A DNA stretch of 64,000 nucleotides from Neoceratodus forsteri (taxonomy: Eukaryota; Chordata; Ceratodontiformes; Ceratodontidae): positions 198,930,501-198,994,500 of the forward strand of contig CM057458.1 in the NCBI GenBank assembly GCA_016271365.2, given 5' to 3'. The notes beneath the pieces are model-generated. The model did not search any database, had not been told where the DNA came from, and worked only from the letters and a program-made list of their open reading frames with translations. The translations under genes were made by a program, and so were the position numbers. Each line of letters opens with the position of its first letter. The first letter of the stretch is position 1. Below, in pieces: positions 34,141 through 46,851 of this stretch.

Positions 34141-35629
34141 AGTGGAGGGGATCACCATGACTTCAAAATAATGTATATGAAATATAGAGAGTACTTACTC
34201 AGATTAAAGCAAGAGACATTGGTTGGGAGGGGAACACATTTGAAAGGAGGTCTTACCCGAGGACACTTATATCAAATTGCAGCATTCCCAGAAAGAAAGT
34301 GTAAGCCCAAATAGTAGCCAAACAGGCAACCTGTACCCTCAGTATGAGCTGGAGAAAGCAAAAACAAGAAAAAGCATCAGCACAGAACAATAATCAGAAT
34401 AAACACACCTCACTTATGTGAACAACTTTTGGTATAAAACTGTGTTAAAGCTGAACACTAGAAAATACCAACAGAGAAATTAACTCAAGTGTAAACACGT
34501 TTAGGATTCATAGCCTAGGTGAAAGATGGCAACTGTGAACAGCTATCCTTCACTATGCAAACTCTGAAAACCCAGTAGGGGGAGTACAACGACCAGCAGG
34601 ATGCGAGTTCTCCTAGGCTGGTTACACTACCCGGGTCAGCTACTAGGACAATGGGAAGGGACAGGTCAAGGTGATGTGTGGTGGAGTGGGAGTTAACAGT
34701 GAGGAGAGGGTGAATAGTTATGGAAAGGAGAGGGATAAGGAGGGGTGGGTTGGGGATAGGTACCAGGGTGGAGGGTTCCTCCTACCAGTGTGGAACTGGG
34801 GGGGCTCTAAAAGCATGCTACCATCATAGTAACTAGGGATATCCCACTGGAGTATGTGATCCAATCAGCTCAGGCAACACTTGGATTAGAAAAGATGGAC
34901 ATCGGGAAGCCAGCCATATGGTGGACTGTCCGGAGCAGAGCCATGGGGCACACTACAGCTTGGGGGGTCCAAGTGTCCCTAACCTAGAATCATGGGGGCA
35001 GGTCATGAAACTGCATCACGAGCATCCCTGTCTAAATTCAATATTGGGGATTCCCTGTCCTCAGATAAAGGGAAACTAGCTTAAACAGCCATAGCCCCTC
35101 TCTACCAAAAAAGAACTTATGACCCACAATAACTACTCTGGGTTGGTAAAGAGAGACAAGCACAGAAATATACCATACTACAGTCCAAATCTTAGGGGGG
35201 GAGAGCTTTTGGCCAACCTGGGGGATCCCCGGGAGGCTTCCACAGAGGAGGGCCCCTTCGAGGCTACGACTGCTGCATAGCTGAGCAGTCATGGTTTCAC
35301 TGATACAAACAGGTCAACAACTTCTAACAGTGAAGAATCAGGAAAGTCAGCCCAATCCAAGGGTTGTGCAGTATCCATCACCAGGGAATCCTCCAGAGCA
35401 GCTGATGCTGAGGCAGTGGTAAGGTCATCATCATCCCTGGATATTTTGGCAGGGGGAGTGCTCGGGTGAGAATCTGGAGTTGGAGAGCAGCCACTGCTAG
35501 CACATTGTCTGGGCCTTGCCGAAGTGTGTGGGTGCTGGGGCAGCTGTTGAGATTCTAATGTAGAAACAGAGGCTGCAGACTGGTGAGAGAGCTAAGCATC
35601 AGTTGCCAGACAAGTCACCCTGGGGGAAT

Positions 35630-36590
35630 TCAAAGTGGGTGGTACCTGTCCAGTGAAAACTCTGTCCCCCATAGCATGCTGCCCCACATTTTGGTTCCTG
35701 GAGGATGGTGGAGCTCTACGTGGCTCCCAGAGCTTCCTGGGACTTGTAGTTGGGAGTGGAAGATTGGGCCAAAATTTACCAAGCCAGCGTTCCACTTCAT
35801 TGGGATGCTCAGCAACCAGATCCCTTCCCTCTTTAGAGAGCAGGAATTTGGTGAGTCCTTTGAATTTGAAACTAAAATCATGAAATCATGGTAAAGAAAA
35901 CGTTTCAATGGCCCCAAAGCTGTCTGTCGGACTGCAGTTTCCTGAGCGAAGTCCTGGTAAAAAGAAATCTGGGCTCCCTGCCATTTGACTTCTCCCAAAT
36001 CCCTGGCAGCATGTAGAATGTGCTCCTTCAAGGTAAATCAAAGAAAATAGGCCACAATGGGCCTAGGAGAGTGATTTGCTCTGTCCCTCTTTCCAGACAC
36101 CCGGTGGGCCCTATCCACATTGACAGGGCCTCTCCACTGGTCCCCCAGCATCACGGGTATGGCCTCTGTGAGGAAGCACTCTATTGACTGCCCCTCTGCT
36201 CCTTCAGACAGTCCAATTATTACCAAGTTATTGAGCCATCCCCTGTTTTCCTGGTCTTCTACCCTGGCCCACAGCATTACAAGTTGCTCATCTTGAAAGT
36301 AGACCCGGTGCCATAGCTTAGTTTGCTGTTGCTCACAGAAGTAGAGCTGCTATTCAGTAACATTCATTTTATCTTGAAGTTGCCTGACTTTGGCCACAGT
36401 ACCTGATAAAGATAGGCTAATATCATTGACTCTAGTAAGGAGGGTCTCCAACATGTGAGTAATATATTGCAAGGAGTCACCCACAGACGCTGCTGAGGAG
36501 GAGGGAGGGAGAAGGCCCGAGGGGTGGCTGAAAGGAGACACCCGGAGTAGCCCTTCCTTGTATTTACAAGGTACTGGCAAGCTGTATTAG
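35630..36590 (-). pseudogene. L1-type ORF1 (coiled coil, RRM, C-terminal domain)
   Basis: L1 ORF1 proteins are trimeric RNA-binding chaperones. The minus strand encodes the end of a coiled coil (LETLLTRVNDISLSLSGTVAK, 36350-36480). The RRM-type core follows at 36038-36277 (RVEDQENRGWLNNLVIIGL, RAHRVSGKRDRA, PRPIVAYFL). After a break comes the C-terminal domain at about 35900-36031 (ILHAARDLGEVKWQGAQISF, then YQDFAQETAVRQTALGPLKR). Domain order and motifs match vertebrate L1 ORF1. Frameshifts at the RRM/CTD junction and downstream show it is not intact. Confidence 0.85.
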
Positions 36591-36920
36591 GTAGCAGAGA
36601 CACCCCATACAACTGCGTTGCAGCAAATGAATCACTGAGGTGCGAGTAAGCAGGTGCAGGGCCGTATGCTAGAAGGCAGCTGGAGACAGGGCTATGCAGC
36701 CTAACAGGTACAACATGGGCAGTAGAGGACTGATGCTGCAAACACTGTAAATCATGTCTGAATCAGCTACAAGTACTGCCGGGAGGTAGGAGGAAGACTA
36801 CCCACTCATTTGGTAAAATTTTTAGAGGGCGATGTCCCAGGATTGAGGCACCAGAGCAAGTATTGTAGCCAGCACGGAGAGAGCTCCGAAATGAGGCAGC
36901 CATCGCGTCGATGCCCCTGG

Positions 36921-38651
36921 CCTTGTAAAAACATTTAATTACCAGATCAGATAATTACAAAGTCAAGACAGAGTGATTACATACTGTACTCACATTATAT
37001 CTGACCCATGAGTGGTGTTCACCTCAGAGGAGTGGAGCCTGATACATACTGTACAGTAAGTGAAAACACTATTTCAGAACCCCTTTCACCACTTAATATG
37101 CAGTATAGTGCAGTATGTTATCTTTGATGTTCCACAGTAAAAAAAAAAAAAACTACCCACCCCACCTGAACAGTTCACTACAAATGCCACCAACAGCTAA
37201 ATCTGGTTCAGTTCCTGTTGGGTACCATCTGTATCCCCACCCAAGGCTCTACCCCTAGGTTACCCCTGAAAAAAAGGGACTTCTAGTCTCAGTGTGCATA
37301 CCCGGTCAACACAAATTCAATTCAATAAATAAAAAAGTGGAGCATACTGTACAGAAATCTACTGAGACAGTAAAATTAAAAAAAAAAGTGGTTTCAAGGT
37401 TTGCAAAACAGAGATTTTCCCAAGAGGAGGTGCTTTCATCTTTGGTAGACAGCTTGCTACTATTGTATGTGTAGTTAGCCTACAGACATCCAGTTTGACC
37501 AGGGTGACTACATGGACTTTAGAAGAATAATGAAAGTGGGCACCACGGGGAGAAATGCAGCTTACTGTGGCACTGCCCTTCCACACATTTTTCCCAAGAA
37601 AGGCATTAAAGGAGCAGACCTAAGCTGAGTGCTCCATCGGCAACCCCCACTCCCAGCAAATTTTCCAAATCATGCTTTTAAACAAAACAATGGCTTTGTT
37701 TACTAGCCAGACTGCTGGCTCTCTGTTGTTGAGCTGTAAACACCACCCACCACTGTTGGACAGTACTAAATACTGTAAATACAGCTATTCAAATGGTAAC
37801 TGTTGGGCATGCTACAGCAGCGTCCATTGTGTAGTGAACTTCTGTATTGTTTAGAGTCTGAAGCAAGATTTTTGGGTAACCCAGGCCTTGTCACATCTGC
37901 CCTCAGGTATACAATCAAGTTATTTGACATAATTCCAAATTTAAATATTTTGCAAATTCATCCCTCATTATTAACTGGTGCTCATGTATTGCTTGCATTG
38001 CCATATGCACTATTGTACAGTAAATGCATTAAACACACATAAACAGTGTTTGAAATTCGCAGATCATCAGCAGAAAAAGAATTCACTGTCTATACAAACT
38101 AAGGGGTTGGGTGGAGTATATTTCGGTGCAATGCACTGACTTCGTGAACATAACCACTTTGCCATTGATCTTTAGCCTATCGTTGCATATTATTTGATAC
38201 ATTAGTAAGAGTTTCAATAATTAGACTTTATTTAATAAATAATAGCAAAACACACACACAGTCACTTTACTTGCTTGTTTTGTTAAACTGGATAAAACAT
38301 GAGTAAGAAATAGAAATCTGAAAACAAAACACAAATCCGTGAAAGGTTTTTGAAGAGGCACTGTAGCAGATCAGAGTCTGTACTGTTAAAACAAGCCCTG
38401 TAACTTTCCTATTTTTCTTACATAAGAATTGTGCTACAGTGTTAACAGGAATTACAACTTTGTTGCTGAACAATCCATCTATGTTTGATCAGTTCCTTAC
38501 AGAAACAGTGTGCAACATTGTGACATACTTAGCAATGTTCCTGCAGCTTTTGGTAGTCCGTGTTACATTTTATTTCAGTGAGAAGCCAAGGTTCTCAGTA
38601 AACACACTGGATTTATGGCTGCAGGGGGGTATTTTCTTATTCTGTTTTTTT
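36921..38651. other. Intervening sequence with frequent TACTGTA/TACAGTA words
   Basis: No gene or transposon protein was recognised. The words TACTGTA and TACAGTA recur, including the palindrome TACTGTACAGTA near 37048-37060. Two A-runs (37141-37152, 37379-37388) are present. Confidence 0.4.
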
Positions 38652-40075
38652 ATGTTTGCTTGCACACATGCACAATAAACATAATGTGGCAGCTTAGGAG
38701 AAAAGTGGGTTATGGAGGTGCGGCACTGTGGCAGCCAAAGACGCCACTGCATTTTTGGGCTTGACCTTCTGTACTCAATGCAGTGACACACTGCTGCTGA
38801 CACTAGTTCTGCAAGCATGCCACCAACTTGAAACGAATTCACCTCTGCAGTGAGGGGAGAGACCCATCATTGCAGGGCGGTGCCTTGTCTGGTCTAGCAT
38901 TTCAAGAGACATGGCGGTGGCTGTCGCCATCCACCTTTCACACAGTGTGTTTACATGTGCTGAAGATTTCCAACCGACGTCAGGGGTGCCCAATCCCCCT
39001 GCTGGCATGTCCCCTCCTCAGATTATTTGCTGACGGGGATCCCAGTCCCTGTCGGCATAATGTCCCCCCCATTAGTACTGTGAAGGGGTGCCCAATCCCT
39101 CTCGGCTCATGCACCGCCACCTCAAACACAGACATATTGTATGTGTCCATGGGGTGCCCAATCCCCATCAGCTCCAGGCTGCCCCCCCCCAAAAAAACAC
39201 GCAGGTGGCAAGCTGGGAGCCCACCTCAGCATGTCAGTTGTCCCTATAAACGAAAAAAAAATCCCGATGTCTGTCTTTTTTTTTTTACCTGTGAAAACAG
39301 AAAACCATCCCTCGCTGTCTTCGGTGCCCCTTCCCCCAAACCACACCCACCCTCTGTGCACCCTACCTCCCCCCACACACACCCCTCACTCCATACTTAC
39401 TTCTGGAGTCTGGCGTGACAATCTTCATTGGAGCAGGAACACATCTGCACTGTGCAAAACAGACTGCAAACTGAAGAAATGCTGGTAAGCTGTATGATGG
39501 CATAAATGTTTTTTTTTTTTCAACTTATGTGGAAATCTCGGTCATTTTTGCACCAGACTTTTAACATGGGGTTCTTAGGACCCCACCTCATGAATTCAGT
39601 CACTGTAATGTGGTTATTTGGTCCTGAAAGGTGATTTCACGGTTACTGCATGGAATCAACTTTCTGGACCGATTAACAAAACCAGTGTCACCGTTTAGGA
39701 GGTGGGCTCCCAAAAAGCCTATGTTGTAACATCAAGGTGTGCCTTGGACTCTTCGGCACCAGAGGTCACCCCATTCTCCTATACTGCATCTATTTCAGCA
39801 TATTTCCTTATGGAATTGGGTGACTGCAAAGCCAAACACCCCAGGGCACACCTCAGCACTTGTCACGGTCTGCAGATTAGGGTGAGGTGAAATGGTGTGA
39901 GCGTTGTGGGCGATGACCCAAAGGCGCACCCCAATGCCTGGCCATCTCTGCAGGGTGGGTGTAGGATTGGTGTCACTTCAGTACTTCACTGCCAGTCTTA
40001 TTCTGTGCTGTACAACTCATGCACTTCCAATGCTAATACCAGCAAACACACATTCGGCATTGACAAATGCTTGTT
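38652..40075 (+). mobile_element. HH family copy C1
   Basis: It starts after a T-run with ATGTTTGCTTGCAC...AAACAT (5' hairpin) and ends CATTCGGCATTGACAAATGCTTGTT. The head modules (GGGGTGCCCAATCCCCCTGC, 38985-39200) and the conserved block near 39400-39480 are present. The array is shortened and is followed by the CATTAGGGTTTC module without its left end. The subterminal sequence 'cttccaatgctaataccagca' is shared with copy D. Confidence 0.75.
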
Positions 40076-40676
40076 TTACACCTCCTGATAAACAGTACAG
40101 CTGTCATTTTTTACATCATGGTCAAAATGTGTTTTTGTACCTGTGGTGCCAAATGGCACAGTCGCTGTGCAAAATCACCTTTCGGCTAATGAACTGATAG
40201 TGTTACTGTTCATGCTGTGGAGTCACAAAAAGCCCATGCTGAAGGAGTGAAAATACCAAGAAATGCCCAGGGCATTAGGGTTTCTGACGATAACACCCTG
40301 CCCTGTAGGGACTGACAGGCATAAGGGGTGTGATTTGGGATTGTCAACAGTAATGCTAATGCCATTCCACCCCCATCCCCACCATGTAGCCAGTGGCAGG
40401 TATCGAGGTGTGCCTTTTACACTTCAGCCCCAAAGTTCATACCATTCTCTTATACTGGACCCATTTCAACGTATTTCCTTATGGAATGGGGTGAGTGTAA
40501 AGCTTGAACACCCCAAGGCACACCTTGACACTTGTTTGTGTCTGTAGAGAAGGGTGAGGTGAAATGGCATGAGCGTTATGGGCAATGACCCAAAGGTACA
40601 CCCTAATGCCTGTCTATCTCTGTGGGGAGGGGTTGGGGTTCATATTGCTTCAATACTTTACTGCCATTCCTATTCT
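40076..40676 (+). mobile_element. HH family copy C2, partial, adjoining C1
   Basis: After the C1 terminus the sequence continues as internal HH array (ACACCTCCTGATAAACAGTACAGCTGTCATT), followed by the CATTAGGGTTTC module from 40273. The array normally reads 'cattttttacacctcc' at this point, so C1 appears to have inserted at the T-run of another HH copy. Confidence 0.6.
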
Positions 40677-40702
40677 GCCTGTCTGTCTGTCTGTCTCTCT
40701 CT
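40677..40702 (+). repeat. (GTCT)n/(CT)n microsatellite
   Basis: About six CTGT/TCTG units followed by TCTCTCTCT directly after HH copy C2. Confidence 0.85.
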
Positions 40703-42071
40703 ATGTTTATGTAATTATCTTCTTTCTGTCAATTGCATGTATCGCTATTTTTACCTGTTTCTAAAATAAACCTGCATATCACATTTGCCTGCACTCTGAG
40801 CACATACTTATGAAACTGTGCATATTTGTACTCCACTTCTGCATAGATCTCATACTTTCCTAATATTCCCATTATCACAAGCATAACTACCTTGCTCTTA
40901 TCAAAAGTGACTCCTTCTGAAAGTTACTATCACATTTTCTCTGCTAACAGTCCATCATTACACCTGACTTCCTGTCATCAACACATTGCTTAAATGTAAC
41001 TTACACCACCTCATGGACAAAAACCCTATTTCTCTAACAAACAAACAAAGAAAAACAAACTGTAAATAATGCCAAGGCTGAACATATGCCAGCCATTACT
41101 TTTTCATGTACTGCCACATTCTGTACTATCTTGGGGATTTGCATATACTTCCCATGATGCTTTGCATTATTGAGGTATGTGCAATTGTGTTTTCTTTAAA
41201 ATGTGGCTGTCTGGACAATATCATCCAGGATAACACATATCTCAGTGGCATTTGCTCTGGGGTTCTTTGGTAAACCCATATTGCTTTCTATTCCTTCAAT
41301 TAAAATTGTACACCTCCATATATTTTCCTAATAATGTGTATGCCTTCCTTAGAACAAAAACTAAAACAAATCTTACTACTTACAAATCATTGTGTTGTTT
41401 CTCCATACCTCCTTAACAATTCCAAACAACTTGACTAACTCCATTATGCAGCCGTGGTGGATCAGACCAGAATTTGTTTATAGCGTGTTCCCTGCTTACC
41501 CACTGGAGTGATGGAGAGTCTCTTAAAGAGAGCCAGCTTAGATAAAGTAGAGTTCCAGGTGATCATTGAGCTGATGTTTGCCTGCCTCCAGGACATCATT
41601 AAGAGGCACTTAGTTTCCATAAGTGCTGCCAATATCCAGCATTGGAGTGGTTTGAACAGATTGGCTACTTGGTTGGGAATCCCCAGGACAGTCAGTCTGG
41701 AGGAGTTCAGGATTGGCTGATGGAGGATTTTGGAGCAGTTGGTCAGTATTCCTTGCCACCAATAGGCGAGTCAAGGACAGCATCATAAAATACTCACTTA
41801 CCTCTGCTTGTTTTTCCCCCTCTCCATTTGCTGGCATTCATTGTATATAATAAATGTAAATATTGTTCTGTATATACAATATATTTCTTCAATGTACTGT
41901 ATAAAGCATTCTTTTTATTATGTAAAATTCCAACTTTTTGTAACAACTTTGCTATCAATGTTGTATTATCAGTTGCTGTATTTTATTACTCTGTACCCCC
42001 TCTCCCAGGTTGCACCTGGAAACAAGCTTCTGCTTGTGGTACCTTTCCCAGTGACCAACTTTTAAATAAAA
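40703..42071. other. AT-rich intervening sequence, nothing recognised
   Basis: No transposon protein, inverted repeat or convincing exon was seen. Open frames here are short and lack motif support. Confidence 0.45.
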
Positions 42072-42345
42072 TTAAAAATAAATAAATGTGTAAGAATCCT
42101 GCATCAGACTGAGAGCAATATCAGCATGCAGAGTGAGGTAATAAGCCATAGAATACAGAGCTTTGGGAGTCCTATACCATCTGTGCAGTGTTTTAAGATG
42201 GATCAGGCAGCTCTTAGCATCTCTGTATATATGGTGCACCATTAAGACACCAGATTCCCAGTGTGTATGAGGGATGGGGTGGCCCAATTCTTGTTCCCAC
42301 TTGGACTTACAAGCATTAAAGATAGGTTTCTGTGCTTCTCATGCA
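42072..42345 (-). pseudogene. L1-type ORF2 C-terminal fragment
   Basis: The minus-strand segment reads HIYRDAKSCLIHLKTLHRWYRTP, followed by ALYSMAYYLTLHADIAL. It aligns with STYKDTKSHFLQLKILLFWHRTP and ILHSMGLLGHSNCW of the larger L1-type ORF2 at 32023-32583. It is a short isolated piece. Confidence 0.7.
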
Positions 42346-42532
42346 TATAGATTTTCAGTTATCTAGTTATAAAGGTAGCTAAGTTGTAAACAGAAATATG
42401 TTCAGAAATGTTCACAAGAATAATAAATTATGAGGCTTCAAGCCCCTATACCTTCCCTACCCCTCATGTAAATGTCATAAGACTTGGCATCCTTTTAGGG
42501 CCTTCACCAAGCAATAGGCATGTGAAACATCA

Positions 42533-44343
42533 GGGGTGGAATATTCAGACTGTACCAGGCAGGGGCGCAAGCCTGGGCGCAGCACAACTGGGATGAGCCA
42601 GGGCATGTACCAGACAATATTCAATGGTGCTGTGCCATGACTCAGCACCGTTGAATATGGCACTGAGGGTGCATGCACTGCACACAGTGCAGTGGCCCTG
42701 TGCCAGTGCAAGTGGCAGGAGGGGAGCAGGGGGATGCACCAGTGCAAGTGCGGTTGCTCTAGGTGCAAAACCATGATATTCAGCACTGGGCATGCAAATG
42801 AGTCCATTATGCATGCAAGATACAAATGGGACCATTTGCATGTCATTATGGCCCCATTTGCATGCAGTGCGCTGATCCCTTGTGACCTATGCCTGGTGCC
42901 TTGCCAGGCTGCAGCTGTCGGGGACAGATGCCCTGCTGCCCCTTGGTGGGCTCTGCTCCCATTCGCCCAATCACGGGCATGTGTATATTTAATCCCTGGT
43001 GGTCCAGTGGACCACTCTCTATTGCCTGATCATGGGCATAAACTCTAAGTATCCCTGGTGGTCCAGTGGACTGATTCCCCTGGCCCGATCATGGGCATAT
43101 GATATATATCTCCCTGGTGGTCCAGTGGACTGCAATCCAATGCCCAATCATGGTCAGAAGGGATTGCCATCCCTGGTGGTCCAGTGAACCACTATCCAAT
43201 GCCTGATCATGAGCAGTACTGAACTCCATTCCTGGTGGTCCAGTGGTAACCCCCCCTCCCACCCCCACTGGGGTCTCCACACCCAGCACCCCAGTCAGTG
43301 GCAGGTGGCAGCACTCTGCCCGCATGCCTCCCAGCCACCCGCTGACTGACAGCATACAGTGGGGTCTGTCCCTGATTGGTCCACCGCGTGGATGGCATGC
43401 AGCCCATACTGTACTGCTATAGACCCAATTCGTAATGGGTTCATTCATGATTCGGTTCAGGTCAGAGCAGTATGGGCTGCAAGCCCATTGGTCCACGCGG
43501 TGGACCAATAGGCGTACAGACCCTACTGTACACTGTCAGTCGGCTGGCAGCCAGGTAGCTTGTGGGCAGGGTGCTGCCACCTGCCGCTGATGGGGGGGTG
43601 CTGGGTGGCAGGGGCCTCAGTAGGTGGATGGAGAGGGGGGTACCACTGGACCACCAGGGTTTTGCTATGGTGTTTCTACCCACGATCGGGCACTGGGGGG
43701 GTCCACTGGACCACCAGGGATAACGTACACCTCAGCCTGTGATCGGGCATTGGAAAGTGGTCCACTGGACCCCCAGGAATAATTAGAGCTTATGCCCATG
43801 ATCAGGCTATAGATAGTGGTCTACTGGACCACCAGGGATATTGAATTCATATGCCCATGATCGGGCAATGGACAGTGGTCCACTAGACCACCAGGGAAAT
43901 ATTTTACTTATGCCCATGATCAGACTATGGGGTGGGGGGGCATGATGCTCCCTGGGTAGGGGGCTTGGGACAGTATTTTGGGAGGTCAGTTGGCCACCCA
44001 CGGCAGTTGGCTGCTGTGTTGCACCTTGCAATATGGCAGCCTGCCTGTGGGTGTCCCTGACTTGTTCCCTGTTTAAACGGGCACAACTCTGCACCCCCTG
44101 AGTGGCACAAGGTGGGGTTGTGCCTGCATATGCGCCACACATCCCGGCCTGAATATTGGGATGTGCCGCATATGCATGGATACGCTCCCCGAACTAGTGC
44201 CGCATGCATTACTGGTATGCCCTGGTGCATCGGGGGTTGTGCAGCGCAACCCTCCCTTTGAATATCATGCTGGGGTGCATTGGTGGGTTGTGCATGGTCC
44301 AGCCCTGTTGCACCATGTGCAACCCTTTTGAATATCCCACCCC
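42533..44343. mobile_element. Foldback element 1 (1.81 kb), old copy
   Basis: The ends GGGGTGGAATATTCA and TGAATATCCCACCCC are inverted. The two halves mirror each other around about 43438. The left half carries units reading CCCTGGTGGTCCAGTGGAC...GCCCGATCATGGGC (43000-43250); the right half carries the inverse (43640-43920). The centre holds a mirrored TGGTCCACGCGGTGGACC-type sequence. Flanking target duplication is not clear. Open frames inside arise from repeat composition and are not genes. Confidence 0.8.
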
Positions 44344-44964
44344 GATCTCTAGCTGTATCCCTGACTGAGGTATGACCAATTATAGAATGGCAAGAAAAAA
44401 TCTAGAAGTCTCATTGGCCAAGAGACATCAGCTGACTGTACATTAAATCTCTCTATGCACACAGTCATCCTGGTCCTAAACCACATTACACAATGAGCAA
44501 AGCAGTCCTCCTACAACCAGAACTATCTTCCATCAGTCCCTCTGCAACTAGAACTGATCTTCCATCATAAACATGGCTGCTACCTTTACACTGTAAAAAC
44601 CTTCAACTGGGCCCTAAAAATAAAACTACCTTAAATAAAAAATAAAACAAATGAATTAAATGTTGTTTCCCTGATCATCAGACTCTCCTTACACACGTAA
44701 ACAAATTAGAAACATTAAATATTGTTTGTAGTTTTCATTACTATTTCTTTACTAACAGTGAAAAATCCCCCTTCTGTCTTTACCTGCTCATCAGGGAAAT
44801 CTCTTCTGCTTGCCCTGACAGTGAAATAATTCAGTCACTGGCTCTAAAGCAGGTCTTTGTTGTCTGTGTGTACAGTATGTTAGGAGAGTAACATTCTACC
44901 AGCAGAACTGAACAGAATTTTGAATCCCTGTATTCCATGGTAAACATTCCATGATAAACATTCT
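44344..44964. other. Spacer between the two foldback elements
   Basis: About 620 bp of AT-rich sequence with no recognised feature. Confidence 0.5.
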
Positions 44965-46503
44965 GGCCCAGATATTCAAAAGGGTTGCTCCATGCGCAAC
45001 AGGGTTGCGCATGCACAATTCCTACATTGCGCCATTCTGCGATATTCAGCAGGAGGCAGTTGCTCCACTGGCAACAGGTTGCGCGAAAAGAGCAATGCAA
45101 ATGAATGCATGCTCAACAGGAGGGAGGAACCATGCATAACCTGCAAGCTGATATTCAGTCGGGTTGTGCAGAGTTGTACATCGCAACCCAACATGCACCT
45201 GCACAACCTTGAGCCAAAAAAGGATCAAGTTGAGGGCCACCCACAGGTGAGCTGCTGTATTGCAGGGCGCAACACAGCAGCTGCCACCCCTGGCTGGCCC
45301 CCAACTTCGGTCCCTGTGCCCCCACCAGCCCCGATCGCGGGCATCGTAGCTACTACGAACCCCCACACATCTCCCACAGCCCGATCGCGGGCAGTACAAA
45401 TACATGAACCCCCACACATCTCCCACAGCCCGATCGCGGGCAGAACACGTCGTGTCACCCCCACATCTCCACAGCCCGATTGCAGGCAGAACCTGTATGA
45501 CCCCCCAGTTGCCCGATCGGCAGGCAGAACCTGTATGACCCCAGTGCCCGATCGCGGGCGAATGTAACCCTCCCCCAACCCGAATAACTCCCTGGTGGTC
45601 TGATCATTCACAAATCTGGACTGTCATGTATGGTATGGGCTGCACACCCATTGGCTGTAGCTCTGCACCAATGGGCGGCAGCCCTACCGGACAGTCAGTC
45701 GGCGGGCGGCGGGCGGCAGGCGGGTGGATGCTGTCGCCACCGACCGCGGGGAGCGGTGGAGGGGCTTCTGTGGTGGGTGGGGGGACACTAGACACCAGGA
45801 GATGTTTGGGGGTTTCTGTTGTGACATTCTGCCCGCGATCGGGCTTTTACGGTCCACTGGACCACCAGGGAGTTATTCGGCTGGGAGGGAGTTACATTCC
45901 TGCCCGCCGATCGGGCACTGGGGGATTTTATACAGGTTCTGCCTGCGATCGGGCACTGGGGTTTATACAGGTTCTGCCCGCGATCGGGCTGTGGGTGATG
46001 TTGGGGGGGCGACATGTATGTGTTCTGCCCGCGATCGGGCTGTGGGAGGTGTGGGGGGCATGTAACTGTGATGCCCGCGATCGGGCTGCAGTGTGCGTCG
46101 GTCCCCGACGGCTGCTGCCTGGCAGGGTGGCCAGGAGCAAGTCCTCGGGGATCGGCGCACCTACATGCAAATGGCATGCAATGGGACATAAAGAGATGCA
46201 AATGGCCCCCCCTGCGCCTTGCATAAATTATGGCCCCATTTGCATGTCACCTTTTGAATATCGGAAATTTGCGCATGGCGCAATGGTACTTGCGCCACCG
46301 CAAGTTGAATGCTCAACTCTGGCAACTTGCGGTAGCGTTAGTTCCACGCGCTTACGCGCAAGTGTTGGGGAGCTTGTGGGCGGAGTTCAAAGGAGTTGCT
46401 CAACAGCGCACCTTTGAATATCACCTGGCCACACCCCTGCGCAACTATTTTGAGCAGCGCAGGGGCTTGCGCCTCAGACTGGCGCAGTTTGAATATCTGG
46501 GCC
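44965..46503. mobile_element. Foldback element 2 (1.54 kb), CpG-rich copy of the same family
   Basis: The ends GGCCCAGATATTCAAA and TTTGAATATCTGGGCC are inverted, and TCT flanks both sides (44962-44964, 46504-46506) as a likely 3-bp target duplication. The halves mirror around about 45700. Left units read GCCCGATCGCGGGC with spacers such as AGAACCTGTATGACCCC (45320-45560); right units are inverse (45830-46090). It shares CCCTGGTGGTC/GACCACCAGGG and the central CCATTGG...CCAATGG sequences with element 1. Open frames inside are not supported as genes. Confidence 0.85.
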
Positions 46504-46851
46504 TCTATGTCTTGAATGAGGGGAAAAACAGAAAAAAAAACAGGATGAAGAAAGTAGGCACTACAATAATACTTTATAGACAAACAGAACAGGTGGGAAA
46601 ACAAAGTTACATAGGTAGAGGCAGACCCAAACTGCTCAAATAATACATTGCTGTCCCTCCAACTCACTGGTTTAGCATTTTTCAGTGAATTGCTATTCAA
46701 TCAATTTTACTAGTCTTCTACCCAAGTCTGGGGACTATTTTTCACCATATTTAAATAAAATAACATACTATTATAAAATCTTTACTAATGTGTCCAGAGC
46801 TTTGTTTAATTGTTATAGAAATAGTTGTTACTCATTTTATAAGAGCGATAA

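Larger units (their letters stand above)
31568..36920 (-). mobile_element. L1-type LINE (copy 2) with ORF1 and an internally deleted ORF2
   Basis: A poly-T tract (31568-31577) and TATAAGATTTTATTGAA mark the 3' end. Minus-strand ORF2 remnants lie at 32023-34140 and ORF1 at 35600-36590, and the 5' end is near 36920. The spacing between ORF1 and ORF2 (34140-35600) holds no recognised protein. The domain inventory shows that both the endonuclease body and the RT core are missing. Confidence 0.8.

Noticed and set aside
38828..39418. Open frame of 196 codons on the plus strand
   Set aside because: It lies inside HH copy C1 and consists of the GGGGTGCCCAATCCCC modules. Corresponding frames in other copies are not conserved.
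43000..43250. CRISPR-like array (regularly spaced repeats)
   Set aside because: The units are mirrored in the second half of the element, spacers are related to each other, and the context is a eukaryotic foldback transposon.
45626..46417. Long open frame (263 codons) on the plus strand, with overlapping open frames on both strands
   Set aside because: It lies wholly inside foldback element 2. The GC-rich GCCCGATC units contain few stop codons in any frame, and the translation is a low-complexity repeat with no domain.
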